Positions 1-7,178 of a stretch of DNA of 51,304 nucleotides are shown in pieces. How positions within the stretch are numbered: the stretch's first letter is position 1; each line of letters opens with the position of its first letter. The translations under genes and the position numbers were made by a program. The stretch covers positions 1-51,304 of the forward strand of contig DXEM01000025.1 of NCBI GenBank assembly GCA_019114985.1. Direction: 5' to 3'. The notes under the pieces were generated by a model, which searched no databases, was not told where the DNA came from, and worked only from the letters and a program-made list of their open reading frames with translations. The stretch is from Candidatus Anaerostipes excrementavium (GTDB lineage: Bacteria > Bacillota > Clostridia > Lachnospirales > Lachnospiraceae).

Positions 1-48
1 CTGCAGGATGAGCAGTTCCTCAAAGGCCAGCCGCCGCCGCGCGACCCT
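1..48 (-). pseudogene. recG: recG remnant at the left edge
   Basis: Read on the minus strand, the first 48 bases encode RVARRRLAFEELLILQ. The ARRRLAFEEL core is the signature at the end of the wedge domain of the ATP-dependent DNA helicase RecG. A complete gene would need more than 200 codons upstream, at higher coordinates, but that space is taken by another gene and the frame loses all similarity above about base 55. So only an internal or C-terminal part can be present, continuing past the window edge. The stretch is far richer in GC than its surroundings. Too short for certainty; a chance match or an assembly join at the PstI site CTGCAG (bases 1-6) is possible. Confidence 0.4.
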
Positions 49-83
49 GCACCGGAATCCTCCTGCAAAAATGAGCCTTTTCG

Positions 84-419
84 TCACTGTATCTGTTTCA
101 TCAATTCCTCTGGAGATATCTCCTGCCGGAAAAGTCCCAGACCGCTTAATAGAAGGATGCAGTCTACATATCCTTGGCAGTATGCCTTCTGCCCCTCCAT
201 AGAATTCATATCTTCCAGCTTTGCCATCCACTCCAACAGCGTTTGCCACTGATCTTTAGGAAGACTACGAACTATCTCCTCACACGTTCCTCGCATCTCC
301 TCCAATTCCTGCTGTGTTTCTCTATATCCCGGCACCTCAACTGCGGTGTCCCTCGTCACATTTTCACAGCGGAGCTTATTCAAAAAATCCCCAACCTGTT
401 CCCATACTTTGTTCTGCAT
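84..419 (-). CDS. Small hypothetical protein, helical
   Basis: A protein of 111 residues with no confident family; its pattern (helical, Glu-rich, with SLPKDQWQTLLEWMAKLED and then KAYCQGYVDCILLL) resembles the short DUF6809-like proteins scattered through gut Clostridia, often near mobile elements. The ATG at 419 was chosen over an upstream in-frame start because GGAGG lies about nine bases before it. No signal peptide or membrane helix is evident. It lies alone between the recG scrap and a terminator. Function unknown. Confidence 0.6.
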   Translation of the reverse strand: MQNKVWEQVGDFLNKLRCENVTRDTAVEVPGYRETQQELEEMRGTCEEIVRSLPKDQWQTLLEWMAKLEDMNSMEGQKAYCQGYVDCILLLSGLGLFRQEISPEELMKQIQ

Positions 420-495
420 ATTCCATTCCTCCAGTCTGATAATATGAATAACATATCTGCAGATATTACACCATGCCAAATCCTACCCGTTCCTT

Positions 496-553
496 AAAAA
501 GGAATAGGCAGTATTCCAAGCATTACGCTACAGAACACTGCCTATTCCTTTTT
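496..553 (-). terminator. Rho-independent terminator of the winged-helix gene
   Basis: A perfect 17-base inverted repeat (AAAAAGGAATAGGCAGT at 496-512, its complement at 537-553) with a 24-base loop. The stem begins just at the stop codon of the minus-strand winged-helix gene, and the minus-strand 3' arm ends in five T. The symmetric A/T flanks mean it could also act on the plus strand. Confidence 0.8.
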
Positions 554-970
554 TACCATGTTCATCCGATAACCAACCCCTCGCACTGTCTGAATATACT
601 CAGGCCGGCTGGGATCATCTTCTATTTTCTTTCGAAGGCGGCGGACATGAGAAGTGATATTGCTGTCATCCCGGAGGTATTCTCCGTTCCAGACGAAGTT
701 GTAAATCTGCTCTTTGGAAAGAATACTGCCTTGATGAAGAGCCAGTACATAAAGGATACGGAACTCAATATTTGTCAAGCTCACTTCCTGGTCTCGTTTC
801 AGAACTTTATGCTGGTTCGGCTGAATTATTAACTCACCATTATGTATTTCCTCGTGATCTTCATCTAATTTCTTCTCAATGCTGATGCCAGCACAATCAA
901 CGATTTTCATAATCTTATCATAGACCTGCTGTTCCGATTCATCCAATGAAAGAACAATCAGTTTTCCCAT
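542..970 (-). CDS. Orphan OmpR-type winged-helix DNA-binding protein
   Basis: A 142-residue protein whose last 95 residues are a typical OmpR/PhoB effector domain: LTNIEFRILYVLALHQG, then the recognition helix region DDSNITSHVRRLRKKIED, and the closing YIQTVRGVGYRM wing. The first about 50 residues are too short for a receiver domain and carry no phosphorylatable aspartate motif, so this is a DNA-binding domain without a conventional input. The ATG at 970 follows GGGGGTG at good spacing; the TTG eight codons upstream has none. It is followed by a strong terminator and preceded by a 10-base inverted repeat that could be its own operator. It probably regulates transcription, but its targets and signal are unknown. 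Confidence 0.8.
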   Translation of the reverse strand: MGKLIVLSLDESEQQVYDKIMKIVDCAGISIEKKLDEDHEEIHNGELIIQPNQHKVLKRDQEVSLTNIEFRILYVLALHQGSILSKEQIYNFVWNGEYLRDDSNITSHVRRLRKKIEDDPSRPEYIQTVRGVGYRMNMVKKE

Positions 971-1000
971 ATCATTCACCCCCTTAATACTCAAAAAATA

Positions 1001-1030
1001 TATTATTAATCACTGTATCTATTAATAATA
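1001..1030. promoter_or_regulatory. 10-bp inverted repeat upstream of the winged-helix gene
   Basis: TATTATTAAT (1001-1010) and its exact complement (1021-1030) flank a 10-base spacer, so equivalent points are 20 bases apart, about two helical turns. It lies about 30-60 bases before the winged-helix start and just after the MATE gene. It may be an operator; it lacks a T-run and is too AT-rich to be a good terminator. Confidence 0.4.
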
Positions 1031-1053
1031 AAAAATCTGCGTCACCCCAACTT

Positions 1054-2394
1054 TCACAAATATTGATAATATTTGCGATGCCTAAATATCAAGTATATCG
1101 TCAGCATAAGGGTGAGCAGTTCTGCAATGGGAATGGCTAACCATACACCTGTTACCTCTAAAAATCTCGGTAAAACCAAAAGAAAAATCAAAATAAACCC
1201 AAATGTCCGTAAGAAAGAAATTGTTGCGGAAACTTTTCCATTTGATAATGCCGTAAATAAAGCAGAAGCGAAAATGTTGCAGCCAGAGAACAGAAACCCA
1301 AATGAAAAGATAGAAAATCCATTCTTGGTAATTTCAAAAACATTCTCATTGTTTTCAGCAAATATCTTAGCAATGCTTTCTCCTGCAAAAAAGGAAAGCA
1401 GAAATACGAAAACGGAAATCACCAATATAAAGCAGAAACAAATACGGACTACTTTCTTTAGTTGTTTTACATTCTCGCTTCCATAGTTATAGCTTATAAT
1501 GGGAGCTACCCCCATAGAAAACCCGATATAAAGAGTCGTCAACAGGAACTGTGAATATATGATAACCGTAATCGCTGCCACACCGTCCTCGCCCAATAGC
1601 TTCATCATTGTCGCATTGAACAGAAATGTGGTAACGGCAGTTGATAACTGGCTGACCATTTCAGATGCACCGTTGGAACAACTTTTTAATAAAACATCGG
1701 CATCCATTTTGGGCTTGCAAAAATGAAGTTCACTCCTGCCAGTCAGAAAGAATATTGTACCAATAACGGTTGGTATCATATACCCGATACCCGTACCGAG
1801 GGCGGCTCCCTGTATTCCCATATGCAACAAAACGATAAAAATGTAATCAAAGACAATATTGGCAAGCCCCGCCAAAACGGAAAGTATCAATCCCAAAGTC
1901 GGTTTCCCAGCGGTCACAAACAGATTTTGATACAGCACCTGCATGATATTACCGATGACAAAAATAAGCTGTATCGCCAGATAATCCCTGCAATAAGGGA
2001 ATAGAATCTCACTTGCACCCAGGCCCCAGACAATTTTATCAAGAAATAACAGTCCGATTACAGTAATAGCCAGACCTGTAATAATCCCTGTAATAATGAT
2101 GAGCGTAAAATTGCTTCGGGCTTCTTCTGTATTTCCGCTCCCCATTTTTTTGGCAACAATCGCACTCCCGCCCGTTGCAAGCATCGTCCCTAATCCAACA
2201 ATGATGTTAATAACAGGGCAGACGATATTGATAGAGGATAAAGCGTTTGTATCAACAAACCGGGCTACAAAAATGGTATCCATTATGGTGTAGAGTCCCA
2301 TAAAAACCATCATAACCATACTCGGAAATGCAAATTTGATAAGTGATAGAGTATGAAACTCTTTTGCCAGTGGATTCCTCTCAGCTTCAGTCAT
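1054..2394 (-). CDS. MATE family multidrug efflux transporter
   Basis: A 446-residue integral membrane protein with the two-half, 12-helix arrangement of MATE (MatE) cation-coupled exporters. Visible landmarks are the N-terminal FPSMVMMVFMGLYTIMDTIFVARFV segment, GSAIVAKKMGSGNTEEARSNF after helix 2, and the matching second-half GVAPIISYNYGSENVKQLKK. These proteins use a sodium or proton gradient to expel drugs or metabolites. The ATG at 2394 has AAGGAGG nine bases upstream; the longer frame upstream overlaps the preceding gene and has no ribosome site. The start overlaps the end of the AraC-GNAT gene by eight bases, so the two are translationally coupled and the regulator probably controls the pump. 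Substrate cannot be told from sequence. Confidence 0.9.
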   Translation of the reverse strand: MTEAERNPLAKEFHTLSLIKFAFPSMVMMVFMGLYTIMDTIFVARFVDTNALSSINIVCPVINIIVGLGTMLATGGSAIVAKKMGSGNTEEARSNFTLIIITGIITGLAITVIGLLFLDKIVWGLGASEILFPYCRDYLAIQLIFVIGNIMQVLYQNLFVTAGKPTLGLILSVLAGLANIVFDYIFIVLLHMGIQGAALGTGIGYMIPTVIGTIFFLTGRSELHFCKPKMDADVLLKSCSNGASEMVSQLSTAVTTFLFNATMMKLLGEDGVAAITVIIYSQFLLTTLYIGFSMGVAPIISYNYGSENVKQLKKVVRICFCFILVISVFVFLLSFFAGESIAKIFAENNENVFEITKNGFSIFSFGFLFSGCNIFASALFTALSNGKVSATISFLRTFGFILIFLLVLPRFLEVTGVWLAIPIAELLTLMLTIYLIFRHRKYYQYL

Positions 2395-3241
2395 TATGTG
2401 TGTCCTCCTTGTCTTTCGGAAGAAGCACGAAACGCTGTGTTGGATACCCATATTCTACAAGCAGTTCCCTTTCTGCAAAACCAAGATGGCAATATTCTTC
2501 ACGGTATCCGGTATCTGCTTTATCACCTGCGCGGTATGTAGTCAAACTGATTTCTTTTCCGTAAAGCAGCTCGTCAACCAGTTTATCAAGAAACAGCTTT
2601 GTGATTCCAAGATTTCGATATTGTGGGTGTACAGCAAAAAAATCGATACTCCCCGTGTCGGCTGAAAATCCCATGATACCGATTGCCATACCCTCGTCCC
2701 GTAATATCAAAGCCTTATTGTCCGCAATATATTGATGCAGATTTTCCATATATTCTGCTTCATTCAGGCACGGGTATCCATCAATCGTAAGGCTTACCAA
2801 CTCCATCCAATCATCAATATCCGCAGATGTAGCAAAGTGTATATCATCTTTCGTAAAGTCCATTTTCACAAGTTCCTCCTTCAGATAGATTTCCAGTTGC
2901 AACGGGTAAAATTCCTCTGTTTCCCGAAAGTGTGCAGGAGTAGTCTTGTACATTGCTTTGAAAATACCTGTAAACGCCTGTTGGCTTTCATATCCGCTGA
3001 TGAGGGCAATTTCAATAATCGGTTTTTGTGAAAACACCAATAGTTTTGCCGCTTCGGTAAGCTGCCTTCTTTGCGCATAATCGTGGATCGTCAATCCGAT
3101 TGTTTTGGTAAAAATCCGGTGCAGGTGGAATTTCGAATAGTGTAATGCAGCCGCTACGATATCTAATTCCAACTTATCATTCAGATGATCTTCAATATAT
3201 CGGATCGCTTGAAAAACAATGTGTACTGTCTGACCTTGCAT
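2387..3241 (-). CDS. AraC-type regulator fused to a GNAT acetyltransferase domain
   Basis: A protein of 284 residues. Residues about 8-108 form an AraC/XylS double helix-turn-helix (IEDHLNDKLELDIVAAALHY, then ALISGYESQQAFTGIFKAMY and the closing TTPAHFRE). Residues about 130-275 look like a GNAT fold: FFAVHPQYRNLGITKLFLDK corresponds to the acetyl-CoA binding motif A. AraC at the N-terminus followed by an enzyme or ligand-binding domain is seen in drug-responsive regulators, where the second domain senses a small molecule. Here the GNAT part could either sense or acetylate a compound exported by the neighbouring MATE pump, which overlaps its 3' end. GAAAGGAGGAAG precedes the ATG. The Q/R-x-x-G-x-G/A loop reads QYRNLGI, so catalytic competence is uncertain. 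Confidence 0.85.
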   Translation of the reverse strand: MQGQTVHIVFQAIRYIEDHLNDKLELDIVAAALHYSKFHLHRIFTKTIGLTIHDYAQRRQLTEAAKLLVFSQKPIIEIALISGYESQQAFTGIFKAMYKTTPAHFRETEEFYPLQLEIYLKEELVKMDFTKDDIHFATSADIDDWMELVSLTIDGYPCLNEAEYMENLHQYIADNKALILRDEGMAIGIMGFSADTGSIDFFAVHPQYRNLGITKLFLDKLVDELLYGKEISLTTYRAGDKADTGYREEYCHLGFAERELLVEYGYPTQRFVLLPKDKEDTHND

Positions 3242-3283
3242 TAAGCTTCCTCCTTTCTGCTATACTTCCCATGTTCTTTGGGC

Positions 3284-3312
3284 ATAATGGTACACCCTTG
3301 TGGTGCTTCCAA
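3284..3312 (-). promoter_or_regulatory. Possible promoter of the AraC-GNAT / MATE operon
   Basis: On the minus strand a -35-like TTGGAA (3307-3312) and -10-like CATTAT (3284-3289) are 17 bases apart, about 45 bases upstream of the AraC-GNAT start. The hexamers are only partial matches to the sigma-A consensus, so this is tentative. Confidence 0.35.
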
Positions 3313-3358
3313 CGAAATATAATAGCACAAAGAGATTCCTATCTTTTCATCATTCTTG

Positions 3359-4273
3359 CTATCTTTTGAAACTGGCGGGTACTTCCTCACACGGCAGGAG
3401 AAGGTAAATATATAGTTTGCCTTCCTTATATTCTGCCGTTATCGTTCCATTCATTTGCAGGGTCAATATTCTGGCTATCGACAAACCAAGTCCCGTCGAT
3501 TTCCTTGCATTTTCAAGCGTATAAAAACGGTCGAATAGTCTTTCAACCTGTACTTCAGTCATGTCTGACGCTGTATTTGAAAATGTTATCTTTCCATTAT
3601 CATCCAGAATAATATCCAAATTCCCATCACTGTACTTTATCGCATTGTTCAAAAGATTAGAAAAGATGCGTGACAAGGATGCCTGGTCAAGATTTCTTAC
3701 TATCCTCTTCCCGGTTATATTAATGTTAGGCGTTATATTTTTCTCCTGCAAGGCCGCATAAAAACCTAAAATGCTTTCCTCTAGAACCCGATTCACCACT
3801 ACAGGCTGCACTTTCATTTCGCACTCTGGTGATGTAATGACGGAATAGCGGAATAGTTCTTCTGTAAGCTGACTTAAAGCTTCTGTACGACTTCTTATAA
3901 TCTCAATATACCGCTCTGATTTTTCACTCTGCTCAGTTTTATCAAGCAGGTCTAAATAACTGCTGATTGCTGTAAGTGGTGTGCGTAAATCGTGAGAAAT
4001 ATTCGTAATTGCATTTTTTAATTCTATGTCTCCTTGCTGAAAGTGCAGCCGTCTTTTACGCAATTCTTTAAGCTGAAGATTTATATTGTTTGCAAGGCAG
4101 CACATTATTTTATCTTCGGTAGATATAGAAATCAGCGTGTTGGTATCGCTCATTAACTTTTCTGAAAGCTCCATGCAAATTTCTTTTGCAGCCTTACGCA
4201 TGACAAATACTTTTATTCCAAGTGCGATAACAGATATTAATAAAATGATGCAAAGCAGAACAAGCCAAATCAC
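3359..4273 (-). CDS. Sensor histidine kinase
   Basis: A two-transmembrane-class sensor kinase that shows one clear N-terminal helix (WLVLLCIILLISVIALGIKV), then a linker, a HisKA dimerisation domain with the phospho-acceptor in NISHDLRTPL (His about residue 94), and a HATPase domain with N-box NLLNNAIKYS and G2 box KSTGLGLSIAR. About 304 residues. It should phosphorylate the response regulator encoded at 6137-6802. A GTG start at 4273 is preferred because AGGAAG lies seven bases before it and the protein then begins directly with its membrane helix; an ATG ten codons upstream (4303) lacks a good ribosome site. The short extracellular part suggests intramembrane or transporter-mediated sensing, as in BceS/BcrS-like kinases next to ABC exporters. 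Confidence 0.9.
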   Translation of the reverse strand: MIWLVLLCIILLISVIALGIKVFVMRKAAKEICMELSEKLMSDTNTLISISTEDKIMCCLANNINLQLKELRKRRLHFQQGDIELKNAITNISHDLRTPLTAISSYLDLLDKTEQSEKSERYIEIIRSRTEALSQLTEELFRYSVITSPECEMKVQPVVVNRVLEESILGFYAALQEKNITPNINITGKRIVRNLDQASLSRIFSNLLNNAIKYSDGNLDIILDDNGKITFSNTASDMTEVQVERLFDRFYTLENARKSTGLGLSIARILTLQMNGTITAEYKEGKLYIYLLLPCEEVPASFKR

Positions 4274-4337
4274 GATACCACTTCCTTTCCTTAATCTGTA
4301 CATGCTCTTTGTACATAAAGGGATACCCGCAGGGTAT

Positions 4338-5141
4338 TTACTTCATATCCTTTTTGCTAAAAATCAGAACGCCGCATATCACTGTTATTACAGTAAAGAA
4401 TGCTGAATATGCCGGCAATCTATATGGGTGGAAAACAGTATTACTTGTGATCTGTAAACACTGTCCCATAGGAATAAAATCATATAAAAATTCTAATGCA
4501 GGTTGCGAAACCATATCGCCCGATAAAAAAGGAAACACATCAGATATGGATTCTCCATTATAAAAGCTAAACACTAATCTCCGAATTACGCCTGCTATCA
4601 TATAACTCATAAGGAAAGTAATGATAGAGGTCACTGTTGAAATTGTTTTATTATGGATTATCATCGCAACCAGGGTAAAAAATCCGGAAAATGCAATCAG
4701 CATCATGATCCCGCTTAAGTAATGCAAAAGGAACAACATAGGATCTGTCATGTGCCATCCAAACATTCCTATTCCCAAGAGGCTCACAATTACGCTTGAA
4801 ATAATGGTAATGAAAACATTTGCCAAACATATCGTTATAAAATTTGCCAAATAGATATTTTTTCTCGTATGTCCCACGATAAGCCTGTTCCTCATCGTCC
4901 CATCGCTGTATTCTGTCCCAATAAAAATGCCGCTGAAAATAGGGCAGAAAAAACTTATAATCGAGAGGGGAGACAGTAAATAATAATTTATTTGTACGAT
5001 GGAGTTTCCGATATAGGAAATTTTTTCAATATAATTCATGAGCAACAAAAAAACACTGTATCCTATTGTTGCAAACAATCCAATCCAAAAAAATTTGCTT
5101 TTTTGCAGCCGTATTCTATTTGCAGATAACAATTTAAGCAT
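4338..5141 (-). CDS. ABC-2 type transporter permease
   Basis: A 267-residue membrane protein with about six hydrophobic segments, starting MLKLLSANRIRLQKSKFFW and including the ABC-2 feature SGIFIGTEYSDGTMRNRLIVGHTR in a cytoplasmic loop. This loop (GTEYSDGTMRN) is typical of permeases of the BcrB / lantibiotic immunity type. It forms a transporter with the ATPase encoded immediately upstream; its ATG (5141) lies within the last codons of that gene, an eight-base overlap, with GGGAGGTG as ribosome site. The long N-terminal extension of the open frame overlaps the ATPase gene in another frame and is not coding. Likely role: removal of, or immunity to, membrane-active peptides. Confidence 0.88.
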   Translation of the reverse strand: MLKLLSANRIRLQKSKFFWIGLFATIGYSVFLLLMNYIEKISYIGNSIVQINYYLLSPLSIISFFCPIFSGIFIGTEYSDGTMRNRLIVGHTRKNIYLANFITICLANVFITIISSVIVSLLGIGMFGWHMTDPMLFLLHYLSGIMMLIAFSGFFTLVAMIIHNKTISTVTSIITFLMSYMIAGVIRRLVFSFYNGESISDVFPFLSGDMVSQPALEFLYDFIPMGQCLQITSNTVFHPYRLPAYSAFFTVITVICGVLIFSKKDMK

Positions 5142-6048
5142 TGCTGACACCTCCCACAAGATTGATATAGTAATTTTCGAGATTTTCGTCACGTTCCTGC
5201 ATTGACAGAACCTCGCAGTTTTCTGCGGAAAGCTTTGATACCAGTTTTGTGATGTTAATTTTTCCAAAAACATCCGCTTCGGTATCGGACAGGATTGTGT
5301 AATCCATTCCAATTTCATCTAGCACTTTGCTTAGTGCTTTTACATCTGATACAACCAGGTGCATACATTTACGACAGGCTGCTTCCAGTTCGGATGCGCT
5401 AATTTCTTTCACCATCCGCCCATTATCAATAAAGCCAAAATAGGTCGCCAACCGGGATAATTCATCCAGAATGTGACTTGAAATCAGCACGGTAATTCCA
5501 TATTCCCGATTAAGTTTTAGAATGATTTCCCGCATTTCTACAATTCCCTGTGGGTCTAATCCGTTGATAGGCTCATCCAAAATGAGGAAATCTGGATCGC
5601 CAACAATCGCAACAGCAATTCCTAACCTTTGCCGCATACCAAGAGAAAAATCCTTTACCTTTTTCCTGCCTGTATTTTCAAGACCAACCATCTTCAAAAC
5701 ATCCTCTATTCCCTCAAAAGACGGCAATCCAAGAACACGATATTGCATCCTTAAATTATCCTCTGCTGTCATATCCAAATAGATGGACGGCGTTTCTACA
5801 ACAGCACCAATTCGGCGGCGGGCCTTTATGATCTCCTTTTGCTTATTGCTGATTCCATAAATGGAATATTCGCCGCCTGTCGGTTTCTGCAGCCCGCAAA
5901 TCAAGCGAATAAGAGTTGTCTTTCCCGCACCGTTTTTTCCGACAAGCCCGTAGATCTCGCCTTTCGGAACACTCATAGTAAGTCCATTCAATGCCTTGTA
6001 GTGTCCATAGCTCTTCTTCAAAGCATTTGTTTTGAGAACATATTCCAT
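5134..6048 (-). CDS. ABC transporter ATP-binding protein (bacitracin/lantibiotic resistance type)
   Basis: A 304-residue nucleotide-binding protein. Walker A GKNGAGKTT lies at residues 37-45, the signature motif is the divergent SLGMRQRLG around residue 144, Walker B is FLILDEP, and the switch histidine lies in ISSHILDEL. The last 80 residues form an accessory C-terminal domain, as in BcrA and lantibiotic immunity ATPases. The ATG follows AAAGGAGG. It energises the permease encoded next. Order in the unit is response regulator, ATPase, permease, kinase, all on one strand with short gaps, so the kinase pair probably induces the transporter. Confidence 0.92.
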   Translation of the reverse strand: MEYVLKTNALKKSYGHYKALNGLTMSVPKGEIYGLVGKNGAGKTTLIRLICGLQKPTGGEYSIYGISNKQKEIIKARRRIGAVVETPSIYLDMTAEDNLRMQYRVLGLPSFEGIEDVLKMVGLENTGRKKVKDFSLGMRQRLGIAVAIVGDPDFLILDEPINGLDPQGIVEMREIILKLNREYGITVLISSHILDELSRLATYFGFIDNGRMVKEISASELEAACRKCMHLVVSDVKALSKVLDEIGMDYTILSDTEADVFGKINITKLVSKLSAENCEVLSMQERDENLENYYINLVGGVSNA

Positions 6049-6136
6049 AGTCTGACCTCCTTTTCTTTGATGCTGTTACCTTACAGCAAAATCGTTGAGA
6101 AAGCCGTTATACAAATGTTGAGATTTTGTTGAGAAT

Positions 6137-6802
6137 CTAACTCTTCTTCATTCTGAATCCAATTCCCCATACTGTTTCTACGTACTCTTTGCCATTCATC
6201 TCGTATAACTTTGCCCTCAGATGACTTATATGGGTTCTTAATGAACTCTCCGTACAGTCTGGCGTATCCTCTCCAATAAGGTCAAGAAGCATGGACTTTG
6301 ATACGATCTGTGCCTGGTTTTGAATCAGCAATTTCAAAATGGCGTATTCCGTTCTTGTAAGGCCAGTTTTGACAGTTCCAATTTGAACTTCATGTGTATC
6401 AGTATAAAGCTCCATATCTTCAAAAGATAAAACTCTTGACTTTCCACAGGAATCATAAGTGCGAAGATGCGCCGTAATACGAGCTAATAACTCATCCATG
6501 TGAAAGGGTTTTGTTACATAATCCACTGCACCTTCCAGCAAAAGTTCAACCTTGTTATTTATATCTGTTTTTGCACTTAAAACGATAACAGGGATTCCTT
6601 TGATATGTGGAAGCACTTCCTCGCCGCTTAATCCCGGCAACATTAAGTCAAGCAAAACGAGGTCAGGTTTTGCCTGCGACAAAACAAATACAGCTTCCGT
6701 TCCGGAATATGCCCGGGAAACACGATACCCCTCATTTGTAAGAGTTTCTTCCAGTGCATTTCCAATATGCACATCATCGTCAATAACCAATATATTTTTC
6801 AA
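6137..6802 (-). CDS. OmpR-family response regulator
   Basis: A protein of 221 residues with an N-terminal receiver (acidic pocket IDDD at residues 7-10, phospho-acceptor Asp52 in LVLLDLMLPG, Lys98 in VTKPF) and a C-terminal winged helix ending in YVETVWGIGFRM. The start is TTG at 6802: a stop codon lies two codons upstream in frame, GGAG sits ten bases before the TTG, and an ATG nearby is in a different frame. It heads the unit with the ABC transporter and the kinase, and presumably activates it in response to a cell-envelope signal. Confidence 0.92.
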   Translation of the reverse strand: MKNILVIDDDVHIGNALEETLTNEGYRVSRAYSGTEAVFVLSQAKPDLVLLDLMLPGLSGEEVLPHIKGIPVIVLSAKTDINNKVELLLEGAVDYVTKPFHMDELLARITAHLRTYDSCGKSRVLSFEDMELYTDTHEVQIGTVKTGLTRTEYAILKLLIQNQAQIVSKSMLLDLIGEDTPDCTESSLRTHISHLRAKLYEMNGKEYVETVWGIGFRMKKS

Positions 6803-7098
6803 AATTTTTCATCTCCTCTACATTCTTAGCTGCTTGCTGCATATACTCCTCAGTGCCAGTCAAACAAATCTTCTTTTACCAGCAATCTCTTTATCAGAAA
6901 TTACCATCATATTACCTCTTATTTTTGTACATAGCAAGTTTCCTCAAAATGCTCCGATCCCATCATTCTGTCAGCAAAGTTATCAACTCGACACCCCTTT
7001 TAATAATCCTGTCTCCACAACATACCCAATATCCAACCTGTCAACTCAACTATACGCCATTTTCGCTGTAGACCAGTTCCCACAGTCCTCATAAAAGC
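6803..7098. other. Non-coding stretch upstream of the response-regulator unit
   Basis: About 300 bases with no supported gene. Open frames on the plus strand here have no ribosome site and no family resemblance. It should hold the promoter of the response-regulator unit, but I see no convincing -35/-10 pair at proper spacing. Confidence 0.4.
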
Positions 7099-7147
7099 AA
7101 AAAATCCGAGAATCAGAGCTATCGCCAAAACAACCCTAACTCTCGGA
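7099..7147 (-). terminator. Rho-independent terminator after the rRNA methyltransferase gene
   Basis: On the minus strand CCGAGAGTTAGGGTT pairs with AGCTCTGATTCTCGG (15 pairs, some G-U) around an 11-base loop and is followed by six T. It lies about 30 bases after the stop codon at 7179. Confidence 0.8.
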
Positions 7148-7178
7148 AATCCCTTGTATTCTACACTTTTTCAGTTCT

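Noticed and set aside
473-832. Plus-strand 119-codon open frame over the winged-helix gene
   Set aside because: Antisense shadow; the minus-strand frame has a full OmpR domain and a good ribosome site.
2881-3078. Minus-strand frame within the AraC-GNAT gene as a hint of a frameshift
   Set aside because: The AraC and GNAT parts are continuous in one frame with expected linker length, so the fusion is real and no frameshift is needed.
6552-7094. Plus-strand 180-codon open frame across the response regulator start
   Set aside because: It is antisense to a clear response regulator and extends into non-coding DNA without a ribosome site or family.
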